Of a DNA stretch of 10,976 bases, positions 1 through 5,997 are shown piece by piece; position 1 is the stretch's first letter, and each line of letters opens with the position of its first letter. Source of the DNA: an uncultured Rhodospirillaceae bacterium (GTDB taxonomy: Bacteria > Pseudomonadota > Alphaproteobacteria > MPNO01); contig CALGIA010000516.1 of NCBI GenBank assembly GCA_937916005.1, positions 1-10,976 of the forward strand. The letters are read 5' to 3'. The notes beneath the pieces are model-generated. The model was not told the DNA's origin and searched no databases. It was given only the letters and a program-made list of their open reading frames with translations. The position numbers were made by a program, and so were the translations under genes.

Positions 1-511
1 CGACAAGGAACAGCATGGGCAGGAAGGCGAAAGCCTGCGCGATCAGAATGCCGGTGGTGATGCGCCCGACCCGGCCGCGCCCCGCGCCCAGCTGGTGCAA
101 CATCGCGGTGGTAACGGCCGCGCTGGAAAGGGCGGTGGCGAATCCCAGCAGGATCGCGAGCGCCATCGACAGGCCGAGTACCCAGGAACAGGCCAGCATC
201 ACCGTCAGGCTGACGGCGATCTGGACCGCGACGGCGGTGATTGCGGTTTTCCATGTGGCCAGGAAGGCGCGCAGGCTTAACTGGGCGGCGATGATGAACA
301 GCAGCAGCGCAATGGAAAGTTCGGCCAGCAGGCCAATCGGCGCGGCGCTTCCCACCGGGCCAACCATGCCGATTGCGCTTGGCCCCAGAATGAGTCCGGC
401 CAGGACATATCCCGCAATGGGCGGCAGTCTGAACCGCATCAGGGCCGCGCCGCACAGCAGGGCCGCCAGGGCGGCGACCGCAAAGCCGGTAAATTGGCCG
501 AAAATTTCCAT
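1..511 (-). CDS. CPA2-type cation:proton antiporter homologue (KefB/KefC-like), N-terminal part only
   Basis: Only the first 170 codons are present; the gene runs off the left edge. The ATG at 511-509 has a GAAGGA ribosome site four bases upstream. The protein is very hydrophobic, with about five or six predicted membrane segments, and shows the landmarks of the monovalent cation:proton antiporter-2 family: GYVLAGLILGPSAIG at residues 34-48, a LAELSIALLLF segment at 62-72 and ALSSAAV at 127-133. Known relatives exchange K+ or Na+ for protons in the inner membrane. Oddly, places where the family usually has acidic residues are neutral: the GLEL-like motif reads AAQL (75-78) and the QD motif of the ion-binding helix reads QA (159-160). 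Transport may therefore be altered or lost. It follows the GST-like gene on the same strand after 75 bp and could be co-transcribed or have its own promoter. Confidence 0.8.
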   Translation of the reverse strand, partial: MEIFGQFTGFAVAALAALLCGAALMRFRLPPIAGYVLAGLILGPSAIGMVGPVGSAAPIGLLAELSIALLLFIIAAQLSLRAFLATWKTAITAVAVQIAVSLTVMLACSWVLGLSMALAILLGFATALSSAAVTTAMLHQLGAGRGRVGRITTGILIAQAFAFLPMLFLV

Positions 512-530
512 CTGTCCTTCGATCCCTACA

Positions 531-562
531 GGGGCCGAATTATGGCATATGCGGGGCCGAAT
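531..562. repeat. Pair of 10-bp direct repeats around an 8-bp palindrome, upstream of the antiporter gene
   Basis: GGGGCCGAAT occurs exactly at 531-540 and again at 553-562, a 22-bp period (about two helical turns). The self-complementary GCATATGC lies between them at 545-552. A CATAAT box on the minus strand (539-544), a possible -10 for the antiporter gene, overlaps the first copy. Tandem boxes at this spacing are typical of response-regulator sites, but no good -35 was found and the regulatory role is inference. Confidence 0.35.
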
Positions 563-586
563 CGTATTGGTGGCTGAGCCTCTAAA

Positions 587-1330
587 TCAGGCGGCGTCGC
601 CGAACAGTTCGGTCAGTCGGGTGCCGAAATAGAAGGTCGCGTCGAAGGCCGGGCGTTCCTGGATCGCCTCGTACCAAGCGGTGAGGTTTGGCCGCTTGTC
701 CCACATATGGGACAGGCCCAGATCGTTCATCCGGTCCAGGCTCGGCAGATAGCAGGCATCGGCCACGGTCAGCATCTCGCCCATGATCCACGGGCCGCCC
801 GTATCGGCGACGGCGGCATCGACCCGGTCGACGGCCTGTTGCAGATTGTTCATGGCGGCATCCATTTCGGCATCGGAAAACCCCTTGGTTCCCATGCGGC
901 GGTAGAAATCGGTGCGCAAGGGGCGCTTTTTCGCCGCTTCGTCGAATTCTTCCGGGCCCAGCTTCTCGAAGCTGCGGATCAGGAAATTCTGGAAGGATGG
1001 ATAGCGGATCGCCGGTGTGGGCACTTCCTCAAAATAGCGCAGCCATTTGCGGCACCAGGCGCGCTTGACCACATCCCGCGGCACCATGGGAATCTCCGGG
1101 AACACTTCGTCGATATATTCCATGATCACGGAGGAATCGATGATGACATTGCCGTCATGGACCAGCGTCGGCACCAGGCCGTTCGGGTTGAGCTTGAGAT
1201 ATTCGGGCTGAAGCTGTTCGCTCTTGCGCGAATCCAGAATGTGGTCGGTCCATTCCAGGCCCTTTTCCGCCAAACAGAACCGGACCTTCTGGCTGCAGGT
1301 CGATTGTTTGAAATTATAAAGCTCAAGCAT
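587..1330 (-). CDS. Glutathione S-transferase-like protein
   Basis: A 247-residue two-domain protein of normal length for cytosolic GSTs. The N-terminal thioredoxin-like domain (about 1-80) has the STCS active-site loop at 10-13, the NPNGLVPTLV segment at 48-57 with the cis-proline that binds glutathione, and the DSS motif at 65-67 that contacts its gamma-glutamyl group. An all-helical domain follows (about 90-230), with a WIMGEMLTVADA segment matching the usual G-x-x-x-T-x-A-D region. The ATG overlaps the stop of the phosphonopyruvate decarboxylase gene by one base (TAATG) and has an AGGAGG site six bases upstream, so it is the last clear member of the hpnM-pepM-ppd strand. GSTs conjugate or isomerise electrophiles; one guess is that this copy handles the reactive phosphonoacetaldehyde made by its neighbours. 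The fold assignment is firm, the substrate unknown. Confidence 0.85.
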   Translation of the reverse strand: MLELYNFKQSTCSQKVRFCLAEKGLEWTDHILDSRKSEQLQPEYLKLNPNGLVPTLVHDGNVIIDSSVIMEYIDEVFPEIPMVPRDVVKRAWCRKWLRYFEEVPTPAIRYPSFQNFLIRSFEKLGPEEFDEAAKKRPLRTDFYRRMGTKGFSDAEMDAAMNNLQQAVDRVDAAVADTGGPWIMGEMLTVADACYLPSLDRMNDLGLSHMWDKRPNLTAWYEAIQERPAFDATFYFGTRLTELFGDAA

Positions 1331-2481
1331 TATTTTCCTCCTGTAAGAAACCCCTGGAAACGTTGGGCGACTTCGATGGGTGAAATGGTCGGGCGGCCCA
1401 GATTTTCGATCGACCCGGTCTTGATGCGGGCGTGGATCATATGGGGGCCCGGGGAACTCAGCGCCTGCTTCATGGCGGCCTCAAACCCGTCCGGCGTATC
1501 GCAGACCATGGCGTTGCGATAGCCGCAGGCGATGGCGGCTTCGGCGTAGGTGACATTGCTCGACACGGTGGCCTGGCCGCCGGTTGATTCGTGGGCGCCG
1601 TTATCCATGATCACATGCACCAGCTTTTCCGGCGCCTGTGCGCCGATGGTGGCCAGCGCGCCCAGCTTCATCAGGGCCGCCCCGTCGCCATCGACCACGA
1701 TCACCGGCCGGTCCGAATTCAGCGCCACGCCCAGCCCCATGCCGCTGGCGCAGCCCATGGACCCGACCTGATAGATATTCTGCCGGCAGTCATTCAGGGT
1801 CCACAGCTCGCGGCCGCAGAAACCGGTGGTCGCGACCACGGCGGCGTCAGTCGGCATCAGGCCGGTCAGGCGCTCCAGCAGGGTAAAGCGGATCGACCGT
1901 TCGCCGCCATTCGTCAGGGCGGTCAAATCACTGACCTCGCCCCGCTTGCGGGACGGCGGCGTCGGCTGATCGAGCTTTTCGCCGGCCACGCTGCCCTTGG
2001 CCATGATATAGGCGAACGGCAGGCTGGAGTCGTCCATGGCGCTTTCGGCGGCATCAAGCGCCGCGGCGATCTGGCCGGCTTCCTGGGGAAACGGCTGATG
2101 GGGGATACGCATCACGTCCAGCAACGAGCCGGTGATCTGGCCCATGAGTTCGTGCTGCGGTTCATCCTTTAGTCCCGGCTCGCCGCGCCAGGTCACGATC
2201 ATCATGGTCGGGATGCGGAACGGAAAATTCAGCGAGGTCAGCGGATTGACCGTGTTGCCGAGGCCGGAATTCTGGCACATCACCACGGTCTTGCGTCCGG
2301 CAAGCCAGGCGCCGGCGGCAATCGCCACCGCTTCGCCTTCGCTGGCCGCGCCCACATAGTCAAGCGTGTCGTCGCTGATCACCCGGTTGATGATGGGGGT
2401 CAGGAACGAGCACGGCACCCCGGTGAAGAAATCATAGCCGCGCGCGCGGGCCGGTTGCAGGAACTCGTCCGCCTGTATCAT
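1330..2481 (-). CDS. ppd: Phosphonopyruvate decarboxylase (thiamine diphosphate dependent)
   Basis: Converts phosphonopyruvate to phosphonoacetaldehyde and CO2, the irreversible step that pulls the unfavourable PEP mutase reaction forward. The 383-residue length fits the family. The N-terminal pyrimidine-binding domain has [12 protein letters not shown] near 18-29 and the glutamate expected to activate ThDP in SEGEA (Glu48). [19 protein letters not shown] region lies at 97-114. The C-terminal pyrophosphate-binding domain has the ThDP motif, starting with DGDG at 264-267 and ending with DN at 293-294. The open frame extends 17 codons upstream, but ATG 2481 is preferred because it overlaps the pepM stop as ATGA and gives the normal N-terminus MIQADEF; no good SD precedes it, so translation is probably coupled to pepM. 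Related ThDP enzymes such as sulfopyruvate decarboxylase look similar, but the adjacent PEP mutase settles the assignment. Confidence 0.93.
   Translation of the reverse strand: MIQADEFLQPARARGYDFFTGVPCSFLTPIINRVISDDTLDYVGAASEGEAVAIAAGAWLAGRKTVVMCQNSGLGNTVNPLTSLNFPFRIPTMMIVTWRGEPGLKDEPQHELMGQITGSLLDVMRIPHQPFPQEAGQIAAALDAAESAMDDSSLPFAYIMAKGSVAGEKLDQPTPPSRKRGEVSDLTALTNGGERSIRFTLLERLTGLMPTDAAVVATTGFCGRELWTLNDCRQNIYQVGSMGCASGMGLGVALNSDRPVIVVDGDGAALMKLGALATIGAQAPEKLVHVIMDNGAHESTGGQATVSSNVTYAEAAIACGYRNAMVCDTPDGFEAAMKQALSSPGPHMIHARIKTGSIENLGRPTISPIEVAQRFQGFLTGGK
1337..1342 (-). promoter_or_regulatory. Strong ribosome binding site for the GST-like gene
   Basis: On the minus strand AGGAGG lies six bases upstream of the ATG at 1330-1328, within the last codons of the decarboxylase gene. 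It fixes the GST start and suggests high translation in addition to coupling through the TAATG stop/start. Confidence 0.75.
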
Positions 2482-4145
2482 GTAAAATCGCCGGCCTTGG
2501 CGAGATCGAAGGCGTCGTTGACATCGAGCCAATGGCCGGTGACATAGACCACGCGCGGCGGATTATCGTGTTTGGCGAGGCGGGAGAACAAGTCGGGCAG
2601 GCTGGCCGTTGCAAGGCTGCCGTCTTCGCCCATGGAAGCGATTTCGGCGCACACCAATTCAGAGCCCCGCGCCGACAGCTTGGCGAGCCCGACCCATTCG
2701 CCGCTGATATCATCGCCGGCGAGGTCAGGGGCGACGCGCTGCAACAGAACCGGTTCGTCATCCAGATAGCTTGGGCTGAACGGGGCCGAGGCCTGCACCA
2801 GGTCGCGCACGCGTTCGGCCGTCCGGCCGGTCCGTTCGCGCCACATGGCGTCGACGCCGACCACGATATCGCCGTCGGTCTGCAGCAGATTGTCGAGAAT
2901 ATACCGACGGAACAATATGTCCCCATATGCGATCACGCAGTCGCCCTCGATCTGATCCAGCGCGCAGGCCAGTGACGCGGCCTCGCCGGTGGTCTCATAG
3001 GCGTCATTGTCCAGGGTGGAGATGTTGGGCAGATCGACCGCTTCCTTGCGATAGCCGCGCACCACATGCACGTCGCGCACGCCGCTTTCACGCAGGGTCG
3101 AAACCAGCCGGCGCAGCAGGGGCTGACCGCGGATATCGACCATGCATTTGGGCTGGTCCTCGGTCAGCGGGCCCAGCGCCGAGCCGCGTGATGCGGCCAG
3201 CACGATGGCCCGGACATTGTCGTCCGTCGACGGCAGATAGCGGTCTTCCGCCTCGGACAGTTCCGCATTGCCGGCCAGGGTAAACACGTCGCGCAAGGAG
3301 GCGATGCGGTCTTCCACCTCGGCGATGCTTTCCTGTTCATGGATCGCGCGCACGGTTTCGCGCATGGCCTTGATGGATGCGCGGAGCGAATGATTGGCCC
3401 AGATGATGGTGGATATGCCCGCGTCGCGGAACTGGTCGGTCGGCGTTCCGTAATAGGTCGTGGGCACGATCACCACAGGCGACCGATTGTCCCATTCCTT
3501 CATGAAGGCGAGGATTTCGGCTGCCGTCGCGATCTTGGAATGGATCAGCACCGCATCGGCGCCGGCGTCGTGATAGGCCTCGGCCCGGCGCAGCGCCTCG
3601 TCCAGCCCCCAGCCCGAGATCAGCGCTTCGACGCGCGCCACGACGCAGAAATCGCCATCGGTCTGGCTGTCCTTGCCGGCCTTGATCTTGCCGCAGAACT
3701 CGTCGATGTCGGCCAGTGGCTGGCCGTGGCCCAGAAACGAATTGGTCTTGGGGAACAGCTTGTCTTCGATACAGACACCAGCGATGTCGCGCTGGCACAA
3801 TTTACGCACCAGCCGGCGCATGTTGTTGAAATTGCCGAAGCCGGTGTCGCCATCCATCAGGATCGGCACCGTGGTCGCGTCGGACATGAATTCGAGCACT
3901 TCGAGAACCTGGGTCCAGGATGCCTCGTTGTTGTCGCGCACGCCCAGCGCCGTCGCCATGGAAAGCCCGGACGCCCAGACGCCGCGAAATCCGGCTTCCT
4001 CGACGATCTTGGCCGACAACCCGTCATGGGCTTCCATCAGGAAGCTGAGGTCCGGGGATTCCAGCAGGGTGCGAAGCTGCGCCGCCTTCGAAAGCGCGGG
4101 GATGGGAACGTCGCGTTTCACGTCAAGTTTTGTCGCCATGGACAT
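2478..4145 (-). CDS. pepM: Phosphoenolpyruvate mutase fused to a nucleotidyltransferase-like domain
   Basis: A 555-residue two-domain protein. Residues 1 to about 290 form the PEP mutase, of the isocitrate lyase/PEP mutase superfamily, which rearranges PEP to phosphonopyruvate and creates the C-P bond. The diagnostic [11 protein letters not shown] is at 127-137 and the Mg2+ site DGDTGFGN at 98-105. The active-site set matches the studied mussel enzyme: Trp57, Asp71, Asp98, Asp100, Glu127, Lys133, Asn135, Arg171 and His202. Residues 311-555 form a sugar-phosphate nucleotidyltransferase fold with PKCM at 332-335, a metal aspartate in YGDILF (Asp409) and [10 protein letters not shown] at 538-547. 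Its signature loop is degenerate: LAASRGSAL, with Ser319 for glycine and Ala323 for the usual arginine. The two ATGs at 4145 and 4139 are equally possible starts, with a weak AAGCGGA upstream. A promoter and palindrome precede it, and ppd overlaps its stop by four bases. Confidence 0.95.
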   Translation of the reverse strand: MSMATKLDVKRDVPIPALSKAAQLRTLLESPDLSFLMEAHDGLSAKIVEEAGFRGVWASGLSMATALGVRDNNEASWTQVLEVLEFMSDATTVPILMDGDTGFGNFNNMRRLVRKLCQRDIAGVCIEDKLFPKTNSFLGHGQPLADIDEFCGKIKAGKDSQTDGDFCVVARVEALISGWGLDEALRRAEAYHDAGADAVLIHSKIATAAEILAFMKEWDNRSPVVIVPTTYYGTPTDQFRDAGISTIIWANHSLRASIKAMRETVRAIHEQESIAEVEDRIASLRDVFTLAGNAELSEAEDRYLPSTDDNVRAIVLAASRGSALGPLTEDQPKCMVDIRGQPLLRRLVSTLRESGVRDVHVVRGYRKEAVDLPNISTLDNDAYETTGEAASLACALDQIEGDCVIAYGDILFRRYILDNLLQTDGDIVVGVDAMWRERTGRTAERVRDLVQASAPFSPSYLDDEPVLLQRVAPDLAGDDISGEWVGLAKLSARGSELVCAEIASMGEDGSLATASLPDLFSRLAKHDNPPRVVYVTGHWLDVNDAFDLAKAGDFT

Positions 4146-4176
4146 ATAATTCCGCTTCTTATTCCGCCTCGGTTTG

Positions 4177-4201
4177 GATACTCTGGTTAGACCAGATTAT
4201 C
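4177..4201. promoter_or_regulatory. 25-bp palindrome, probable repressor operator of pepM (TGGT-TAG-ACCA core)
   Basis: Arms at 4177-4187 and 4191-4201 are inverted repeats matching at 10 of 11 positions around a TAG centre; the core TCTGGT/ACCAGA (4182-4196) is perfect. The centre fits TGGTNNNACCA, the pattern bound by GntR-family regulators such as FadR and PdhR, and resembles the TGGT..ACCA repeat reported for the phosphonate regulator PhnF. It covers the predicted -10 of the pepM promoter, the usual place for a repressor. No run of T follows on the minus strand, so a terminator is unlikely. No regulator gene is in the window. Confidence 0.6.
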
Positions 4202-4214
4202 GCGCCCGGGGCAA
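4186..4214 (-). promoter_or_regulatory. Predicted sigma-70-type promoter of pepM-ppd-GST
   Basis: On the minus strand TTGCCC (4214-4209, four of six against TTGACA) and TCTAAC (4191-4186, four of six against TATAAT) are separated by exactly 17 bp. Transcription would start near 4179, giving a leader of about 35 bases before the ATG at 4145. The -10 lies inside the palindrome. This is a pattern match only. Confidence 0.4.
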
Positions 4215-4234
4215 GGTGGGGGCAAGATGCGGGC

Positions 4235-4885
4235 TTAATTCTCGGTGGCGTAATTCGCGACCTTCTGGTTGATCTGATTGATCAGGGCATCGAGCCCCTT
4301 GCGGCCCAGCACGCTGGAATATTCCGACCGGCGGGTTGCCAGTTCGCTGAATGCGCCGTCGAGATAGATATCGATCACCCGCCAGTCATTCCTGTACAGC
4401 TTCACAAGATAATCGAGCTTGACCGCCGCGCCGTCAGATTTGACCAGTTCGGTCTTGATCATCACGGCTTTATCGCGAACGTCCTCTATCTTGACCACAC
4501 GAAATTTTTCGCCTCCATAACCGTCGAACCGATGGGCATAGGTTGCAATGGTCATGAGGCTGAACGCGTCCACAAGGGCCTGCTTCTGGGGATTGGAAAA
4601 TTTTTTCCAATACCGCCCGGCGACGATCCGGGTCATCACCGGCAAGTGAAATGCGCGCGTGACCTCGGGCGTCAACGCCGCCAGCCGCCCCTTGTAGCCA
4701 AGCCGTTTTGCGTCCTTCATGACGCCCAAAAGGACGCCATGAAACTGCTCTACCACCAGCTTTGGGGTTGCCCCCGGAGGGGGAGGCGCGCTCAACGCCG
4801 GGTTCGGGCTCCACATTGCCACGAAGAGGCCGGCCATCACGGCCAGCACCCCAAATCGGTCGCCAATCCAGTCTCGATTCATCAT
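4235..4885 (-). CDS. hpnM: Hopanoid-associated periplasmic protein HpnM (MlaC/Ttg2D family)
   Basis: A 216-residue exported protein of the MlaC/Ttg2D (toluene tolerance) family, whose studied members carry phospholipids across the periplasm; HpnM is the member found in hopanoid gene clusters, probably acting on hopanoid-containing envelope lipids. Residues 1-33 look like a signal peptide: a short charged start, a hydrophobic core FGVLAVMAGLFVAMW (11-25) and a cleavage site after ALSA (30-33). The mature part has the typical GRYWKKFSNPQKQALVDAF (90-108), and YLVKLYRNDWRVIDIYLDG (159-177) followed by SELATRRSEYSSVL (180-193), the stretch I associate with HpnM rather than general MlaC. Two adjacent ATGs (4885, 4882) are possible; a GGAGG lies 15 bases upstream, rather far. 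It is the first gene of the minus-strand set leading into pepM, separated by 89 nt that hold a second promoter. HpnM versus generic MlaC is a confident but unaligned call. Confidence 0.85.
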   Translation of the reverse strand: MMNRDWIGDRFGVLAVMAGLFVAMWSPNPALSAPPPPGATPKLVVEQFHGVLLGVMKDAKRLGYKGRLAALTPEVTRAFHLPVMTRIVAGRYWKKFSNPQKQALVDAFSLMTIATYAHRFDGYGGEKFRVVKIEDVRDKAVMIKTELVKSDGAAVKLDYLVKLYRNDWRVIDIYLDGAFSELATRRSEYSSVLGRKGLDALINQINQKVANYATEN

Positions 4886-4912
4886 GTCAGATATCCAACG
4901 CCTCCAAAATCA

Positions 4913-4941
4913 TATTTAGGCGCACCAGGGCATGATCGCAA
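4913..4941 (-). promoter_or_regulatory. Possible promoter of hpnM
   Basis: On the minus strand TTGCGA (4941-4936, four of six) is followed after 17 bp by TAAATA (4918-4913, three of six), placing the start of transcription about 20 bases before the ATG at 4885, just upstream of the GGAGG sequence. The -10 is weak, so this is only the best candidate in the 154-bp divergent gap. Confidence 0.3.
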
Positions 4942-5028
4942 TCCCACCATGCCATCCTGAACGCAGATCATGGCAAAATTGCGTTTTCGATTTCAGGCGG
5001 TAGCGTTAGATTGCCCCCGTAATCGACA

Positions 5029-5034
5029 CATAAT
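5029..5034 (+). promoter_or_regulatory. -10-like box directly before the nucleotidyltransferase start (possible leaderless mRNA)
   Basis: CATAAT (five of six against TATAAT) ends six bases before the ATG at 5040, so transcription could start on the A of the start codon. No SD precedes that ATG or the next one at 5055. No good -35 is visible, so this rests on position and one box. Confidence 0.3.
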
Positions 5035-5039
5035 CCCAA

Positions 5040-5834
5040 ATGGCAAAACCCAGCATGTCCATCCCCGGCACGTCCACAAAAGCCATTATTCTCGCCGCCG
5101 GAGTCGGCGCCCGCCTGGGCGTGGAGTCCGATGACCGGCCCAAGGCGCTCCTGCAATTCGGCGGCAAGTCCCTGCTGGCCCGTCATATCGACATCCTGGC
5201 CGCTGCCGGGGTTTCGGAAATCGCCATCGGCGTCGGGTTTCGCGCCGATCTGATCGAAGCCGAACTGGAGGCGATTTCGCCGCCGGTTCCGGTCCGGCTG
5301 GTGACCAATGACCGCTATCGCGACGGCAGCATTCTGACCCTCTGGTGCATGCGCCACGAGATGGACGGCGATGACGATATCCTGCTGATGGATGCCGACG
5401 TGCTCTATGACGACCGGATGATTGCCCGTCTCCTGGCGTCGGAACATGGGAATTGTCTGCTCTATGACGGCGGGTTCGAGCCGGGCGACGAGCCTGTGAA
5501 GATCTGCGTTCGGGACGGCCGCATCGTGGATTTTCGTAAAAAGATCGAAATCGACTTCGATCATTGCGGCGAATCCGTGGGGTTTTTCCGTCTGTCGCCC
5601 GAAACCGCCGGCGCGTTGGCGTCCCGCGCCGACGACTATGCATCGGACGGTCGGATCGGCGAACCCTACGAGGAAGCCATCCGCGATCTGCTGCTTGCCG
5701 CGCCGGATGGCGGGTTCGGCTATGAGGACGTCACCGGCGTGCCCTGGGTGGAAATCGACTTTCCCGAGGACATCGCCCGGGCGCAAAACGAGATATTACC
5801 CAGTATTTCCAGGGACATTTCCGGAGACAAATAA
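5040..5834 (+). CDS. Stand-alone nucleotidyltransferase, probable CTP:phospho(no)alcohol cytidylyltransferase (LicC/PntC-like)
   Basis: A 264-residue single-domain NTP transferase of the type that activates small phosphorylated or phosphonylated head groups as CMP or NDP derivatives. The signature is complete: LAAGVGARLG at 18-27 (Gly21, Gly23, Arg25), RPKALL at 33-38, the metal pair in MDADVLYDD (Asp118, Asp120) and a second acidic cluster WVEIDFPED at 236-244. NDRYRDGSILTLW (90-102) resembles the Asn...Tyr...Ser-Leu region of LicC-type phosphocholine cytidylyltransferases. With pepM and ppd across the divergent gap, 2-aminoethylphosphonate is an attractive substrate, as in PntC; a phosphocholine, phosphoethanolamine or sugar-phosphate substrate cannot be excluded. 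The ATG at 5040 has no SD; 5055 is an alternative. It lies 163 bp upstream of hpnH on the same strand, so the two may share a transcript although hpnH seems to have its own promoter. Confidence 0.82.
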   Translation: MAKPSMSIPGTSTKAIILAAGVGARLGVESDDRPKALLQFGGKSLLARHIDILAAAGVSEIAIGVGFRADLIEAELEAISPPVPVRLVTNDRYRDGSILTLWCMRHEMDGDDDILLMDADVLYDDRMIARLLASEHGNCLLYDGGFEPGDEPVKICVRDGRIVDFRKKIEIDFDHCGESVGFFRLSPETAGALASRADDYASDGRIGEPYEEAIRDLLLAAPDGGFGYEDVTGVPWVEIDFPEDIARAQNEILPSISRDISGDK

Positions 5835-5902
5835 TGCTAAAAATCACATGATTCGCTGAAATTATTGATTGAGGTCTGGATTGTTGCGTAGTGTTGTTAT
5901 AT

Positions 5903-5932
5903 TTGACCTTCGTGGGGATAGTCCGTTATGCG
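5903..5932 (+). promoter_or_regulatory. Possible promoter of hpnH
   Basis: TTGACC (5903-5908, five of six against TTGACA) is followed after 18 bp by TATGCG (5927-5932, three of six). Transcription would start near 5939, leaving a leader of about 60 bases. The -35 is good and the -10 poor. Confidence 0.35.
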
Positions 5933-5941
5933 CAATCCCCA
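5913..5941. repeat. 7-bp perfect inverted repeat over the hpnH promoter region
   Basis: TGGGGAT (5913-5919) and ATCCCCA (5935-5941) are exact inverted copies around 15 bases. They straddle the predicted -10, so they could be an operator or a hairpin at the start of the transcript. There is no following T run, so a terminator for the upstream nucleotidyltransferase gene is unlikely. A repeat this short can occur by chance. Confidence 0.3.
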
Positions 5942-5997
5942 AGGAACGAAATGCGTCGTAAGGCGCAATTCAGGTGTGTTTTCAGGGGTGAGTATTC

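Noticed and set aside
15..632. Plus-strand open frame of 205 codons at the left edge
   Set aside because: The minus-strand reading gives a clear CPA2-type membrane protein with a ribosome site; the plus frame is arginine-, alanine- and proline-rich shadow sequence.
2482..2532. Upstream extension of the phosphonopyruvate decarboxylase frame (17 extra codons)
   Set aside because: It lies inside pepM, is basic and unlike the family's N-terminus, and the ATGA overlap at 2481 is the natural start.
3339..4190. Plus-strand open frame opposite pepM, running into the operator region
   Set aside because: No domain is visible, and it opposes the invariant PEP mutase active-site region.
4177..4201. The pepM-upstream palindrome as a terminator for hpnM
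   Set aside because: The stem is modest in GC and no T run follows on the minus strand; its position over a -10 box fits an operator better.
4968..5786. Minus-strand open frame (272 codons) opposite the stand-alone nucleotidyltransferase
   Set aside because: The plus-strand protein has a full nucleotidyltransferase signature; the antisense frame is a composition effect.
5943..5970. GGAAC before hpnH as an EcfG general-stress promoter
   Set aside because: No CGTT box occurs 16-17 bases downstream, so only half of the expected motif is present.
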